Part shown: piece after piece, positions 1 through 8,178 of the stretch
How the letters are laid out: the number at the start of each line of letters is the position of its first letter
Position numbering within the stretch: the stretch's first letter is position 1
The notes under the pieces: model-generated
Told to the model about the DNA's origin: nothing
Databases searched by the model: none
The model's input: only the letters and a program-made list of their open reading frames with translations
Made by a program: the position numbers and the translations under genes
Assembly: GCA_017631325.1 (NCBI GenBank)
Contig: JAGBTM010000049.1
Location: forward strand, 1 to 58,736
DNA: 58,736 nucleotides
Source of the DNA: Clostridia bacterium
GTDB taxonomy: Bacteria > Bacillota > Clostridia > Oscillospirales > CAG-272
Reading direction: 5' to 3'

Positions 1-378
1 GCTCTGCTTACGGTTAGCAACACCCTGGGTATCAAGAGTACCACGAATAATGTGATAACGTACACCGGGAAGGTCACGAACACGTCCGCCACGGATAAGA
101 ACAACAGAGTGCTCCTGAAGGTTGTGGCCGATACCGGGAATGTAGGAAGTAGCCTCCATTCCGTTGGTAAGTCTTACTCTGGCGATCTTACGAAGAGCCG
201 AGTTAGGCTTCTTGGGGGTAGTGGTTGTAACCTTGGTGCAGACGCCTCTTCTCTGGGGTGCAGTCTGGTCGATGGGAGCGTTCTTAAGAGCGTTGAAGCC
301 CTTCTGGAGAACGGGGGACTTGGACTTGTATGCCTTGTCCTGACGACCTTTCTTAACGAGCTGGTTAAAGGTTGGCAT
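1..378 (-). CDS. rpsL: 30S ribosomal protein S12, 3' end cut by the window edge
   Basis: S12 is a small-subunit protein at the decoding centre and helps set translational accuracy. The reverse-strand reading begins [13 protein letters not shown] and contains the family hallmarks [24 protein letters not shown] and [11 protein letters not shown], continuing to GVANRKQS at the window edge. 126 codons are present; the family is usually 137-140 residues, so only the C-terminal tail is missing. The lysine site where streptomycin-resistance changes usually occur has the ordinary PKKPNS context. The ATG at 378 is preceded by an AAAGGAGG ribosome site. A strong promoter lies about 170 bp upstream. In Bacillota this gene normally leads an rpsL-rpsG-fusA-tuf operon, which would lie beyond the left edge. 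Confidence 0.97.
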   Translation of the reverse strand, partial: MPTFNQLVKKGRQDKAYKSKSPVLQKGFNALKNAPIDQTAPQRRGVCTKVTTTTPKKPNSALRKIARVRLTNGMEATSYIPGIGHNLQEHSVVLIRGGRVRDLPGVRYHIIRGTLDTQGVANRKQS

Positions 379-546
379 GATTTTCCTCCTTTCACGAAAA
401 ATGAATGAATTGTTTATATATATCGCCGCGCCGCGAGCTAATACACAGGCCTTTCGGCTACATATTATTATATAAGCGCCGCGAACGGTATATTCACTAA
501 GGACGCAAAAGGGCGCAAAACACCCTATTTACGCACATTACACCAT

Positions 547-575
547 ATTGTAGCATTAATTAAACTGTTTGTCAA
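547..575 (-). promoter_or_regulatory. Sigma-A promoter for rpsL
   Basis: On the minus strand there is TTGACA, a 17-nt spacer, then TACAAT preceded by TGC, which is an extended -10. It gives an rpsL leader of roughly 160 nt (379-540). The leader contains no obvious terminator. Confidence 0.8.
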
Positions 576-720
576 TAGTTTTTTTAATTTTTTTGCTTTT
601 TTTAACTTTATTTATTATTTCTATATTTAACATAGAGTTAACATAGAGTTTCGCGCTCGCGCGTATGAGCGAGCGGTTTGCCCTAGCCGAAATGCGTCTT
701 GCCGTAATTTTCCGTTTTAC
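576..720. other. AT-rich intergenic end between azlD and rpsL promoter
   Basis: Together with 379-546 this is a gene-free stretch of about 340 bp. It contains a run of T/A, a direct duplication of AACATAGAGTT at about 630-650, and a GC hairpin (GCTCGC...GCGAGC, 655-674) just beyond the azlD stop. The hairpin may end azlD transcription, but no U-run follows it. No further gene is visible. Confidence 0.4.
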
Positions 721-1050
721 TCAAAAAAACGTCAAAATCATCTCCGTAGCAAGGGCTGTAAGGGTCGCAGCGGCAGATACCGTAAGAAGCGACCTTCTGA
801 AATACGAAAGCACTATGGCAACGACGGCGCCGACGCTCGCTGAAATTATATTTCCGGTCGAAAAAAATATAGCGGGAAAAACCATAGCCGAAAGCACAGT
901 GTACGGCACGTAGTATAAAAACGAGCGCACGAACTTATTCGTAATTTTGCGTCTGATAAGCGCAAGCGGTATCATTCTGACAAGATACGTCACAGCCGCC
1001 ATTACGAAAAGATAGATAAAAAATCCAGGAACGAAATCAAGCATTCTCAT
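721..1050 (-). CDS. azlD: AzlD-type small subunit of branched-chain amino acid exporter
   Basis: A small hydrophobic protein of about 109 residues with four predicted membrane segments and the AzlD-type motif TYLVRMIPLALIRRKI near the N-terminus. AzlD works with AzlC as a two-subunit exporter of branched-chain amino acids, and of azaleucine in Bacillus subtilis. The gene overlaps the 3' end of azlC by 14 nt. The ATG at 1050 sits close behind GAGGAGG inside azlC; a second in-frame ATG at 1044 has better spacing and could equally be used. The overlap implies translational coupling and a common complex. The substrate here is inferred from the family. Confidence 0.85.
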   Translation of the reverse strand: MRMLDFVPGFFIYLFVMAAVTYLVRMIPLALIRRKITNKFVRSFLYYVPYTVLSAMVFPAIFFSTGNIISASVGAVVAIVLSYFRRSLLTVSAAATLTALATEMILTFF

Positions 1051-1756
1051 CTGCCTCCTCACTCTCAACAGGACTAAGCAACGACATGATGGCGCTGACC
1101 GCTATTGCGATGATGATAATACCGAAGCCTGAGGGTATTACCGAAAGCGCGGGAATAAAATAAAGAGCGCACGAGAGGGCCACCGATATAAGAGCAGCTA
1201 TAAGAACGCTGAGCTTTTCCCTGGCCGCAGGTATAACGACGGCAGTAAGCATAGCGTATATGGCTATACCAAGCGAGGCCACGAGAACCTCGGGCAGAAC
1301 GTTTCCTGCAATAGCGCCAAAAAGCGTACCAAAGGTCCAGCCGATAACGGGCAGCAGAATAAGCCCAAACATATATCTTCGTCCGACGTGCGCCTTTCGG
1401 GAAATTGCCGCGGCAAATACCTCGTCTGTATTCGCAAATGAAATGATAAATCTGTCTGCACGGCTTACCGAGGGGGACAGCTTTTGCGACAGAGATATTG
1501 ACATAAGCGCATAGCGAGCGTTAATTACGAGCTGTGTAAAAATAAGCTCAATAATACTTCCCCCCGACACGATTATCGGTACAGCGGCAAGCTGACCTGC
1601 CGAGGTTACGTTGAAAAGTGAAATCATAGCCGCCTCAGGCACCGAAAGTCCCGAACAGATGGCGTATATTCCAAAGGCAAATGATACGGCAAGATAGCCA
1701 AGGCATATCGGCAAGCCGTCTTTAAGACCTGATTTAAAGCTGTTATTTTCGTTCAT
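1037..1756 (-). CDS. azlC: AzlC-type branched-chain amino acid permease
   Basis: A 239-residue polytopic inner-membrane protein. The N-terminal region reads KDGLPICLGYLAVSFAFGI and is followed by a helix with the ARYALMSISLSQKL motif typical of AzlC (the LIV-E family). With AzlD it exports branched-chain amino acids. Length is normal for the family (about 230-250). The start has AAGG spaced 6 nt upstream. The stop lies within azlD, so the two form one transcript. The intergenic space to recX (1757-1946) holds no clear promoter by eye. The tail EEADENA is acidic and cytosolic. Confidence 0.88.
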   Translation of the reverse strand: MNENNSFKSGLKDGLPICLGYLAVSFAFGIYAICSGLSVPEAAMISLFNVTSAGQLAAVPIIVSGGSIIELIFTQLVINARYALMSISLSQKLSPSVSRADRFIISFANTDEVFAAAISRKAHVGRRYMFGLILLPVIGWTFGTLFGAIAGNVLPEVLVASLGIAIYAMLTAVVIPAAREKLSVLIAALISVALSCALYFIPALSVIPSGFGIIIIAIAVSAIMSLLSPVESEEADENA

Positions 1757-1946
1757 TTTTACCTTATTTGCAAAGTTTAGTAGTCAATTTTGTGTTTTTT
1801 GATTAATCAAGCTCTGCAATCGCGTTTTTTCGCATTTTGTTTTTCGAATACAAAATACATCTAAATCACATTTTGCAAGCACGTGTTTTCGGGGCGTATG
1901 GTCGGCGTTTTTCATAAATCTTATGAAGATTTAGGGCGCTTTAAGC

Positions 1947-2537
1947 CTATGCGCGAGTATATCCACTCTTGTATAGAAGGGCGGCTCTCTCGTCGTCGGT
2001 GTAGTCCTCACCTAGCTTTTTATCTATAAGGCGCTGTGCATTTTCTCGAAAATCAATTTCTCCACGCTTAACGAGTTCAGACATAATTTCCTTGATTTTT
2101 TCGGTTTTGTATCCCTTGGATAAAAGAGACGAGACTATTCTTTTCTGCCCTTTTAGTTTGACGTTTGCTTCATTTAATATAATACGCTCAAGCTGTCGCT
2201 CCTCGTTTATATAGCCTAGTGACACCATCTCGCGCGCCACCTGCTCGGCAACCCTTGGACCAATACCTCTCATACAGAGCTTATTTACGAGATTTCTCTC
2301 GTTGTTGTCGGAATAGGAAAGAAGCGAGAGCGCCTTCTTCTTGGCCGTATAATACTCGTCCTCGCCCTTTATTTGCTCTAGGGTATCCACGTCTATTTCT
2401 TCACCCACGGAGAAGCCCGAAAGCTCGAAAAAAAGGCGCTCGCTTACCGTATAAGCGACCTTCTCCCCCTCCTCGATTATACCGAGGCGGAGGAGATGGG
2501 TATCCTTTATTCGTCTTATGTAGGATATTTGAGCCAT
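1947..2537 (-). CDS. recX: Regulatory protein RecX
   Basis: A 196-residue protein. RecX binds RecA filaments and limits their extension. The sequence shows the three-helix repeat pattern of the family: ALSLLSYSDNNERNLVNKL, then REMVSLGYINEERQLERI, then a C-terminal repeat ending DERAALLYKSGYTRA. It starts 5 bp after the recA stop, so the pair is co-transcribed, as in many bacteria. The ribosome site is poor and lies in the recA 3' end, which suggests low expression or coupling. The N-terminal 60 residues form a beta-rich extension seen in many Clostridia RecX proteins. Confidence 0.9.
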   Translation of the reverse strand: MAQISYIRRIKDTHLLRLGIIEEGEKVAYTVSERLFFELSGFSVGEEIDVDTLEQIKGEDEYYTAKKKALSLLSYSDNNERNLVNKLCMRGIGPRVAEQVAREMVSLGYINEERQLERIILNEANVKLKGQKRIVSSLLSKGYKTEKIKEIMSELVKRGEIDFRENAQRLIDKKLGEDYTDDERAALLYKSGYTRA

Positions 2538-2542
2538 AAATC

Positions 2543-3640
2543 TTAGATGTCCGTATCGAAGTCGGAAATCTCAAAATCGTCCTCGTCCGAAATATCCGCG
2601 TCCTCAGTGGCGCCCGCCTTTACCTTCTCGCGAACGAGCATCTCGAGCTTATCCATAAGCTCCTTGTCAGACTCTATGAGCTTTCTGACGTTGTCCTTGC
2701 CCTGGCCGAGTCTCTCACCCTCGTAGTAGAACCAAGCACCGCTCTTCTCTACTATTCCGAGCTGTATTGCCATCTCGATAATTTCAGAGGCCTTTGAAAT
2801 ACCGGAGCCGTAGAGAATATCGAACTCTGCAGTCTTGAAGGGAGGAGCAACCTTATTCTTTACAACCTTGCATCTCGTGTGAGAGCCATAAACCTCGGAG
2901 CCGTTCTTAAGCGACTCAACGCGGCGCACGTCAATACGCACCGACGCATAGAACTTAAGCGCCTTACCGCCCGTCGTAACCTCGGGATTGCCGTACATTA
3001 CGCCAACCTTCTCACGAAGCTGGTTTGTGAAGATTATGATGCAGTTGGATTTTGCGATAGCGCCTGCAAGCTTTCTCATAGCCTGTGACATAAGGCGCGC
3101 CTGAATACCTACGTGCGAGGCACCCATATCGCCCTCTATTTCCTGTCTGGGCACGAGAGCCGCAACCGAGTCGATAACGATAATATCTATAGCACCCGAG
3201 TTTACGAGGGTCTCAGCGATTTCAAGAGCCTGCTCGCCACAGTCGGGCTGAGAAACGAGAAGGTTGTTTATATCAACTCCAACCTTTTTCGCATACACAG
3301 GGTCAAGAGCGTGCTCTGCGTCAATGAAGGCCGCCTCACCGCCCTGCTTTTGCACCTCTGCGATAACGTGAAGCGCTATTGTCGTTTTACCGGAGGACTC
3401 GGGGCCGTAAATTTCGGTTATTCTTCCGCGAGGAATACCTCCGATGCCGAGCGCGAAGTCAAGCGCAAGCGAGCCTGTGGACACTGCCGACACGTTCATA
3501 GCGCTGTTCTCACCAAGTCGCATAATAGAGCCCTTGCCGCACTCCCTTTCTATTCTCTGCATTACGGTTTCGATAGCCGCCTTTTTGTCCTGAAGAGGTG
3601 CGGTTTCCTTTTCTGCCGTTTTCTTTGCTTTTGCTGCCAT
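2543..3640 (-). CDS. recA: Recombinase RecA
   Basis: RecA forms ATP-dependent filaments on single-stranded DNA, drives strand exchange and triggers SOS cleavage. The 365-residue product has Walker A GPESSGKT near residue 80, the [13 protein letters not shown] segment, Walker [13 protein letters not shown], the L2-adjacent [14 protein letters not shown], and an acidic tail ([17 protein letters not shown]) typical of RecA. An upstream extension to 3733 is open, but the ATG at 3640 is preferred: it has GGAG at the right spacing and begins MAAKAKK like homologues. recX follows directly. No Bacillota-type LexA box (GAACN4GTTC) was found upstream, so SOS control is not evident. Confidence 0.98.
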   Translation of the reverse strand: MAAKAKKTAEKETAPLQDKKAAIETVMQRIERECGKGSIMRLGENSAMNVSAVSTGSLALDFALGIGGIPRGRITEIYGPESSGKTTIALHVIAEVQKQGGEAAFIDAEHALDPVYAKKVGVDINNLLVSQPDCGEQALEIAETLVNSGAIDIIVIDSVAALVPRQEIEGDMGASHVGIQARLMSQAMRKLAGAIAKSNCIIIFTNQLREKVGVMYGNPEVTTGGKALKFYASVRIDVRRVESLKNGSEVYGSHTRCKVVKNKVAPPFKTAEFDILYGSGISKASEIIEMAIQLGIVEKSGAWFYYEGERLGQGKDNVRKLIESDKELMDKLEMLVREKVKAGATEDADISDEDDFEISDFDTDI

Positions 3641-3841
3641 TTTTATATTCTCCTTGTCTTTTATTGAGATACGGGCAAGCGATACCCGTGTTAGTTTATT
3701 CAAAGTAAAAGTACTACTTAGATACCGACGCACAGCGTCCGCATTAGCTTATCCAATGCCAAACCTGTCCCATAAGCGAAAATACGCTGCACCCGTGTTA
3801 ATTTATTCCTGATTAACTCCACTTTCTTGGGACGTGTCAAA

Positions 3842-5116
3842 TTAGAAGAGCCTAACAGCTCCAAGAGGTCTGACACCGAGAATTTCGGTTGCGCCTTCTC
3901 CAAACACCGAGTTCATATATCCGGCAAACTCCTGTGCGTCACCGTTCCTTACAAACGCCTGAATGGTGCCTGCAAATCCTCCACCGTGAACCCTGAACGC
4001 GCCTCCCCTTGAACAAAGATAGCCGTCAGCCAATGCCAGAGCGAGAGATATTCCCTGCTCCTCGGGTGCTTTTGGCGCGTAGGAGTTCTGTAAATACTTG
4101 TACGACGAGTCTCCCGAGGCCTTTATCTGTACCAAAAACTTGGACACGTCCCCCATTAAGAGAGCCTCTTTGGCCTTCTCTACTCTTGCGCACTCTCTAA
4201 CGAAGTGAATAGCGCGAAGTAACGCTCTGTCGCCTGCCGTCTTTCTAATTTTCGCAGCGTTTGAAATGATTTCCTCTTCGGTCGTGCCTGCGAGAATTTC
4301 CTTGCCTAGCACAGCCGCCACAGCGCGCATTTCAGCGGGAACCGCTGCATAATCATCGTTGAGATTTGCGTGGCTTCCACCTGTATTTACTATGCAAAGC
4401 GAGTAGCCTGCATCGGAAAGCGAAAACTCAATAGGCTGTACCCGTGCTGCGTTTTTGTCCGAAAAATCCATATATACGAAACCGCCCACAGCACTCGCCA
4501 TCTGGTCCATAAGACCGCAGGGCTTGCCGAAATATACGTTCTCGGAATACTGCGCTATCACGGCTATTTTTTCATTTTCAACTCTGCCTCCGTTGTAAAG
4601 GTGGCTCAGAACGTTTCCTATCATAACCTCAAATGCGGCAGACGAGGAAAGTCCACTGCCCTTAGGCACCTCGGTGGTAAGGTATATATCACAGCCACCA
4701 ACCTGATACCCCTCGTCCATGAATTTTCGTGCAATGCCTGCGACGAGCGCGCGCGAGGTGTATTTTCTGAACGCCTCGGGATTTTTTATATCCGAAAGTC
4801 TTACGACGTCCTTATTAAATCCCTCTGAGCAAAATCTTATAACTCCGTCGTCATTCTTTGACGCAACGGCAATAATATCTCTCGTAACAGCGCCTGCCAT
4901 AGCAGTACCGCCGTTGTGGTCGGTGTGATTACCGATTATCTCACTTCTGCCGGGTGCGGAATAGACCGAAACGTCACGTCCCTTGCCGAAGTTTTTTTCA
5001 AAATCGTCTGCCGCCCTCGATATTCTCAGGGCCTCAGCGCAAACGTCGTCGTAAAGCGACGAATATTTTTCAAGTCCTTTCTCGGACAATATTTTTTTTA
5101 ACTCGTTAATTTTCAT
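3842..5116 (-). CDS. galK: Galactokinase
   Basis: GalK phosphorylates galactose to galactose-1-phosphate, the first step of the Leloir pathway. The roughly 424-residue GHMP kinase carries the galactokinase signature GRSEIIGNHTDHNGG, the glycine-rich ATP motif PKGSGLSSSAAFEV, and the C-terminal motif FRVHGGGFAGTIQAF. The first ATG (5116) has AGGTGA upstream; a GTG at 5125 is also open but less well placed. The start lies inside the end of miaA, so it belongs to the lipase-miaA-galK transcript rather than to a gal operon; galT and galE are not nearby. The N-terminal 40 residues are an extension ahead of the substrate-binding motif, common in Clostridia. Confidence 0.92.
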   Translation of the reverse strand: MKINELKKILSEKGLEKYSSLYDDVCAEALRISRAADDFEKNFGKGRDVSVYSAPGRSEIIGNHTDHNGGTAMAGAVTRDIIAVASKNDDGVIRFCSEGFNKDVVRLSDIKNPEAFRKYTSRALVAGIARKFMDEGYQVGGCDIYLTTEVPKGSGLSSSAAFEVMIGNVLSHLYNGGRVENEKIAVIAQYSENVYFGKPCGLMDQMASAVGGFVYMDFSDKNAARVQPIEFSLSDAGYSLCIVNTGGSHANLNDDYAAVPAEMRAVAAVLGKEILAGTTEEEIISNAAKIRKTAGDRALLRAIHFVRECARVEKAKEALLMGDVSKFLVQIKASGDSSYKYLQNSYAPKAPEEQGISLALALADGYLCSRGGAFRVHGGGFAGTIQAFVRNGDAQEFAGYMNSVFGEGATEILGVRPLGAVRLF

Positions 5117-6089
5117 TAGTTTCACCTAAATACCGTGATTTGAAGTCCCCAGCAAATGCCAAGGCCTCCAAAACAACCTCGTCCTGAGGACGCATATTTC
5201 CCTCGTTATCGTCCATATAAAGCGTACACGCCCCTGCAGTATTGCGAAACCAGGTAAGCTGACGCTTAGCGTATCTGCGAGTGGCAAGCTTGATTTTATC
5301 AACAGCCTCAGAGAGCGTGCATTCTCCTCTGAGATGCGAAATTATCTCCTTGTATCCTATCGCCTGAGAGGCGGTCGAGCCGTCAGGTATAGCGCCCCTC
5401 GAATAAAGTGCGCTTACTTCGTCAACAAGCCCCTCGCCCATCATTATATCAACTCTTTTGTCAATTCTTGCATAAAGAGTGTCTCTATTGTGAAAATCCA
5501 GAGTTATCATACCGACGAAAATCTCGGGTGAAGGTTCTCTTGAGCGTCTGTCAAGCTCGGTTTTGGTAACACCCGTCGCATCGTATATCTCAAGCGCCCT
5601 AATAACTCTCTTTACGTTGTTTTTGTGTATTTTTTCGGCTGAGTCCGGGTCAACCTGATAAAGCCTCTGCCAAAGCTCCTCTACGTCACCGTCGTTCTGT
5701 ATTTTATCTAAAATTCTACGTCTGTATTCGACACTCGCCTCGGGAACGTCACACCCCGGCGCACGCATAAGCGTGTTTATATAAAGCCCGGTCCCACCGA
5801 CGAAAATAGGCAGATTACCTCTTGACGTAACTTTCTGTGCACACTCGATAGCGTACTCGCGATAACGAAAGGCACTAAAATTCTCGCTCGGATGAGCGAT
5901 ATCAAGAAGATGGTGAGGAGCGCGCGCTCTTTCCTCGGCCGTGGCCTTTGCCGTGCCGATGTCCATTCCCTTGTATATCTGCATAGAGTCCGAGCAAATA
6001 ATCTCTCCCGATAGCCTCTCGGCAAGCGAGAGCGAAAGCGCCGTTTTGCCCGAGGCGGTAGGACCTGTTATTGCTAGTGAAAAAATCAT
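5106..6089 (-). CDS. miaA: tRNA dimethylallyltransferase
   Basis: MiaA transfers a dimethylallyl group to N6 of A37 in tRNAs reading UNN codons. The 327-residue protein has the P-loop GPTASGKT at residues 8-15, then DSMQIYKGMDIGTAK, the HHLLDIAHPSENFSA segment and FVGGTGLYI, all classic MiaA motifs. The C-terminal RRYAKRQLTWFRN segment binds tRNA. Length matches the family. The start ATG overlaps the stop of the upstream hydrolase (ATGA) and the gene overlaps galK downstream, showing translational coupling along the whole cluster. No hfq or mutL neighbours are present. Confidence 0.96.
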   Translation of the reverse strand: MIFSLAITGPTASGKTALSLSLAERLSGEIICSDSMQIYKGMDIGTAKATAEERARAPHHLLDIAHPSENFSAFRYREYAIECAQKVTSRGNLPIFVGGTGLYINTLMRAPGCDVPEASVEYRRRILDKIQNDGDVEELWQRLYQVDPDSAEKIHKNNVKRVIRALEIYDATGVTKTELDRRSREPSPEIFVGMITLDFHNRDTLYARIDKRVDIMMGEGLVDEVSALYSRGAIPDGSTASQAIGYKEIISHLRGECTLSEAVDKIKLATRRYAKRQLTWFRNTAGACTLYMDDNEGNMRPQDEVVLEALAFAGDFKSRYLGETNEN

Positions 6090-7021
6090 TTACCGAGGCA
6101 CCTCTCGAGCCATTCTACAATATCAGAGAATACCTCTTCTCTATTAGTTTCATTAAAGAGCTCGTGCCGTGCGCCCTCATACAATTTCAGCGTTAAATCC
6201 GACACGCCCTCGCCCTTTAGACTGTCATAGACGAATTTTACTCCCTTTCCAAAGTCTCCGACGGGGTCGTCAGCACCACTCATAACGAGAGTTGGCAAGC
6301 TCTTGGGATAGGCACGAAAATGCGCCCTCGAATTTGAAAGGCCTATCATGTTAAAAAGGTCTCTGTATCCCGAGGCAGTAAAGATAAAATCCGTATATGG
6401 ATTTCCCTTTCTGTCTGCTACGAGCGCTCCCTCTCGCGTAAGCCACGCCTCCTCGCCCTCGGACTTATCAAATCTCGCATTATACGAGCCAAAGGCGATA
6501 CCTGTGACGAGCTTTGAGCGATGTCTTTTGCCAAAGAAAAGCTCTACGAGTGCTATTATCGCCTTGCCTAAGGGCAGAAGCGGATTTTTTCCACCCGTTC
6601 CGTGAATTATAACTCCGTCGACAGTATCGGGGTAAAGCTCAGCGTAGAGCCTTGCAAGAAACGAGCCCATGCTGTGACCGAGAAGAAAAATCGGAACACC
6701 TGAAAGCTCCTCTTTGATAATAGCGTTCATTTTAAGAAGGTCGGCTAAAACGAGCTTGTATCCGTCCTTGTCGGCAAAGTATCCGAAATCCTCACTCGAT
6801 GCCGACGTTGCGCCATGGCCGAGATGGTCGTTTCCTGCAACGGCAAAGCCACGCGAGGTCAAATACTCGCACAGAAGCTTGTATCTACCGATATAGTCGC
6901 GCATTCCGTGAGAAATCGCAACCACACCGCGCAGCTGCCCCTCGGGGATAAACATTTCAGCATGAGAGGTGTTTTTACCGTCTGATGACGGGAATTGAAG
7001 AACCTTATGCGTATAACTCAT
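6086..7021 (-). CDS. Alpha/beta hydrolase, monoacylglycerol lipase-like
   Basis: A 311-residue serine hydrolase of the lysophospholipase/monoacylglycerol lipase group. It shows the oxyanion-region motif VVAISHGMRDYIGRY, the nucleophile elbow LLGHSMGS, the acidic residue in SGADDPVGDF, and the histidine in GARHELFNE, giving a complete Ser-Asp-His triad. No signal peptide is seen, so it is cytosolic. The ATG at 7021 has an ideal CGGAGGAAG site; a longer frame to 7084 lacks one. It leads the cluster with miaA and galK. The physiological substrate is unknown; a lipid or ester role is inferred from the family only. Confidence 0.88.
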   Translation of the reverse strand: MSYTHKVLQFPSSDGKNTSHAEMFIPEGQLRGVVAISHGMRDYIGRYKLLCEYLTSRGFAVAGNDHLGHGATSASSEDFGYFADKDGYKLVLADLLKMNAIIKEELSGVPIFLLGHSMGSFLARLYAELYPDTVDGVIIHGTGGKNPLLPLGKAIIALVELFFGKRHRSKLVTGIAFGSYNARFDKSEGEEAWLTREGALVADRKGNPYTDFIFTASGYRDLFNMIGLSNSRAHFRAYPKSLPTLVMSGADDPVGDFGKGVKFVYDSLKGEGVSDLTLKLYEGARHELFNETNREEVFSDIVEWLERCLGK

Positions 7022-7239
7022 AGCTTCCTCCGTAAATTTAAAGTGTTGCCTTGTCAATGAATCGGCTATTGCTTCTTGCCTCAAGGCGTTTATATTTCAG
7101 TCGCTCCTTAATATCGAGAGATTAAAGGGCCGAACGCCTCCCCTCGCCAGAGCCTTGTCATTTCAAGCATTATACTTGCTTTAGCACGTCGGTGCTTCAA
7201 TTATACTTTGGCATCGGTGCGTCTATCTTTATTTTACCT

Positions 7240-8178
7240 TTACATCAAAGCGTTGGCAATAAGGCTTTCCACCTCAGAGGCCGTAGGCATACACGTGCTG
7301 GCGCCATGGCGTGTGACGGCAATAGCTCCGGCAGCGCAGGCGTACTTAACCGCGCCCTTTATGTCACCTCCGTTGTAAAGATACTCGGTTATAAGCGCCG
7401 CACCGAATGCGTCGCCTGCCGCGGTAGTATCCACCGTCACACCTGCCCTGAATGCAGGGGACTGGCTGTAACGCTTGCCGTCGTAGATAAACGCTCCTCG
7501 CGAGCCAAGCTTGATTACGATATATTTACACTTCACGCGTCTGTAAAGCGCAAGTGACGCGCGCAGACACGCCTCCATAGTAGTCGGAGCAATACCCGTA
7601 TATTCAAGTATTTCGCTCTCGTTGGGTGAGAAAATTTCAATTTCGGGCAGAGCCTCAAGCTCGTGCTCCTTGCTTGCGGGGGCAGCGTCGATAAAGACGG
7701 GAATATTTCTCTCCTTTGCCATACGCGAGGCCGTAAGCGCTATGTTAAACGGTATCTCAAATCCGAGATATACGGCATCGGGATTAGAGTCAAAGGCCTC
7801 TCTGAGAGCCTCGGTGCTGATATATGAGTTTGCACCCGGGTAAACCACTATTCTGTTTTCGCCGTCTCCCTCCTTCATAACGACTGCAAGTCCCGTGGGG
7901 TGCTCGCGGTCAACCTTGACGCACGAGGTGTCGATGCCACACTCCTTGTAGTAGTTATAGAGCTTCTGTCCGTGTAGGTCTGCGCCGAGCTTTGCCGAAA
8001 AAACGACCTCTGCGCCAAGCCTCGATATACCAACCGCGGTGTTTGCGCCCTTTCCTCCCGGGGTATAGGCAACTCCTCCGTCGTCGATTATCGTCTCGCC
8101 ACGCTCGGGGATTTTGTACATATTCATGGACAAATCCATACTTGCGCTGCCAATGACGAGTATCCTTTTAAGTGACAT
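7240..8178 (-). CDS. rbsK: Ribokinase (PfkB family)
   Basis: A 312-residue sugar kinase predicted to convert ribose to ribose-5-phosphate. It has the first PfkB signature region (GGVAYTPGGKGANTAVG), the conserved AKLGADLHG segment, and the second signature DTTAAGDAFGAALI, whose aspartate is the catalytic base. The start has GAGGAGG 6 nt upstream and overlaps the previous stop by one base (TAATG). No ribose transporter genes lie near, so the real substrate could be another sugar or nucleoside. About 155 bp of non-coding sequence separates it from the hydrolase gene. Confidence 0.88.
   Translation of the reverse strand: MSLKRILVIGSASMDLSMNMYKIPERGETIIDDGGVAYTPGGKGANTAVGISRLGAEVVFSAKLGADLHGQKLYNYYKECGIDTSCVKVDREHPTGLAVVMKEGDGENRIVVYPGANSYISTEALREAFDSNPDAVYLGFEIPFNIALTASRMAKERNIPVFIDAAPASKEHELEALPEIEIFSPNESEILEYTGIAPTTMEACLRASLALYRRVKCKYIVIKLGSRGAFIYDGKRYSQSPAFRAGVTVDTTAAGDAFGAALITEYLYNGGDIKGAVKYACAAGAIAVTRHGASTCMPTASEVESLIANALM

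Noticed and set aside
3641-3841. Repeat pair CCCGTGTTARTTTATTC upstream of recA
   Set aside because: Two similar 17-mers are present about 100 bp apart, but there is no further periodicity and no promoter or LexA box; too weak to call.
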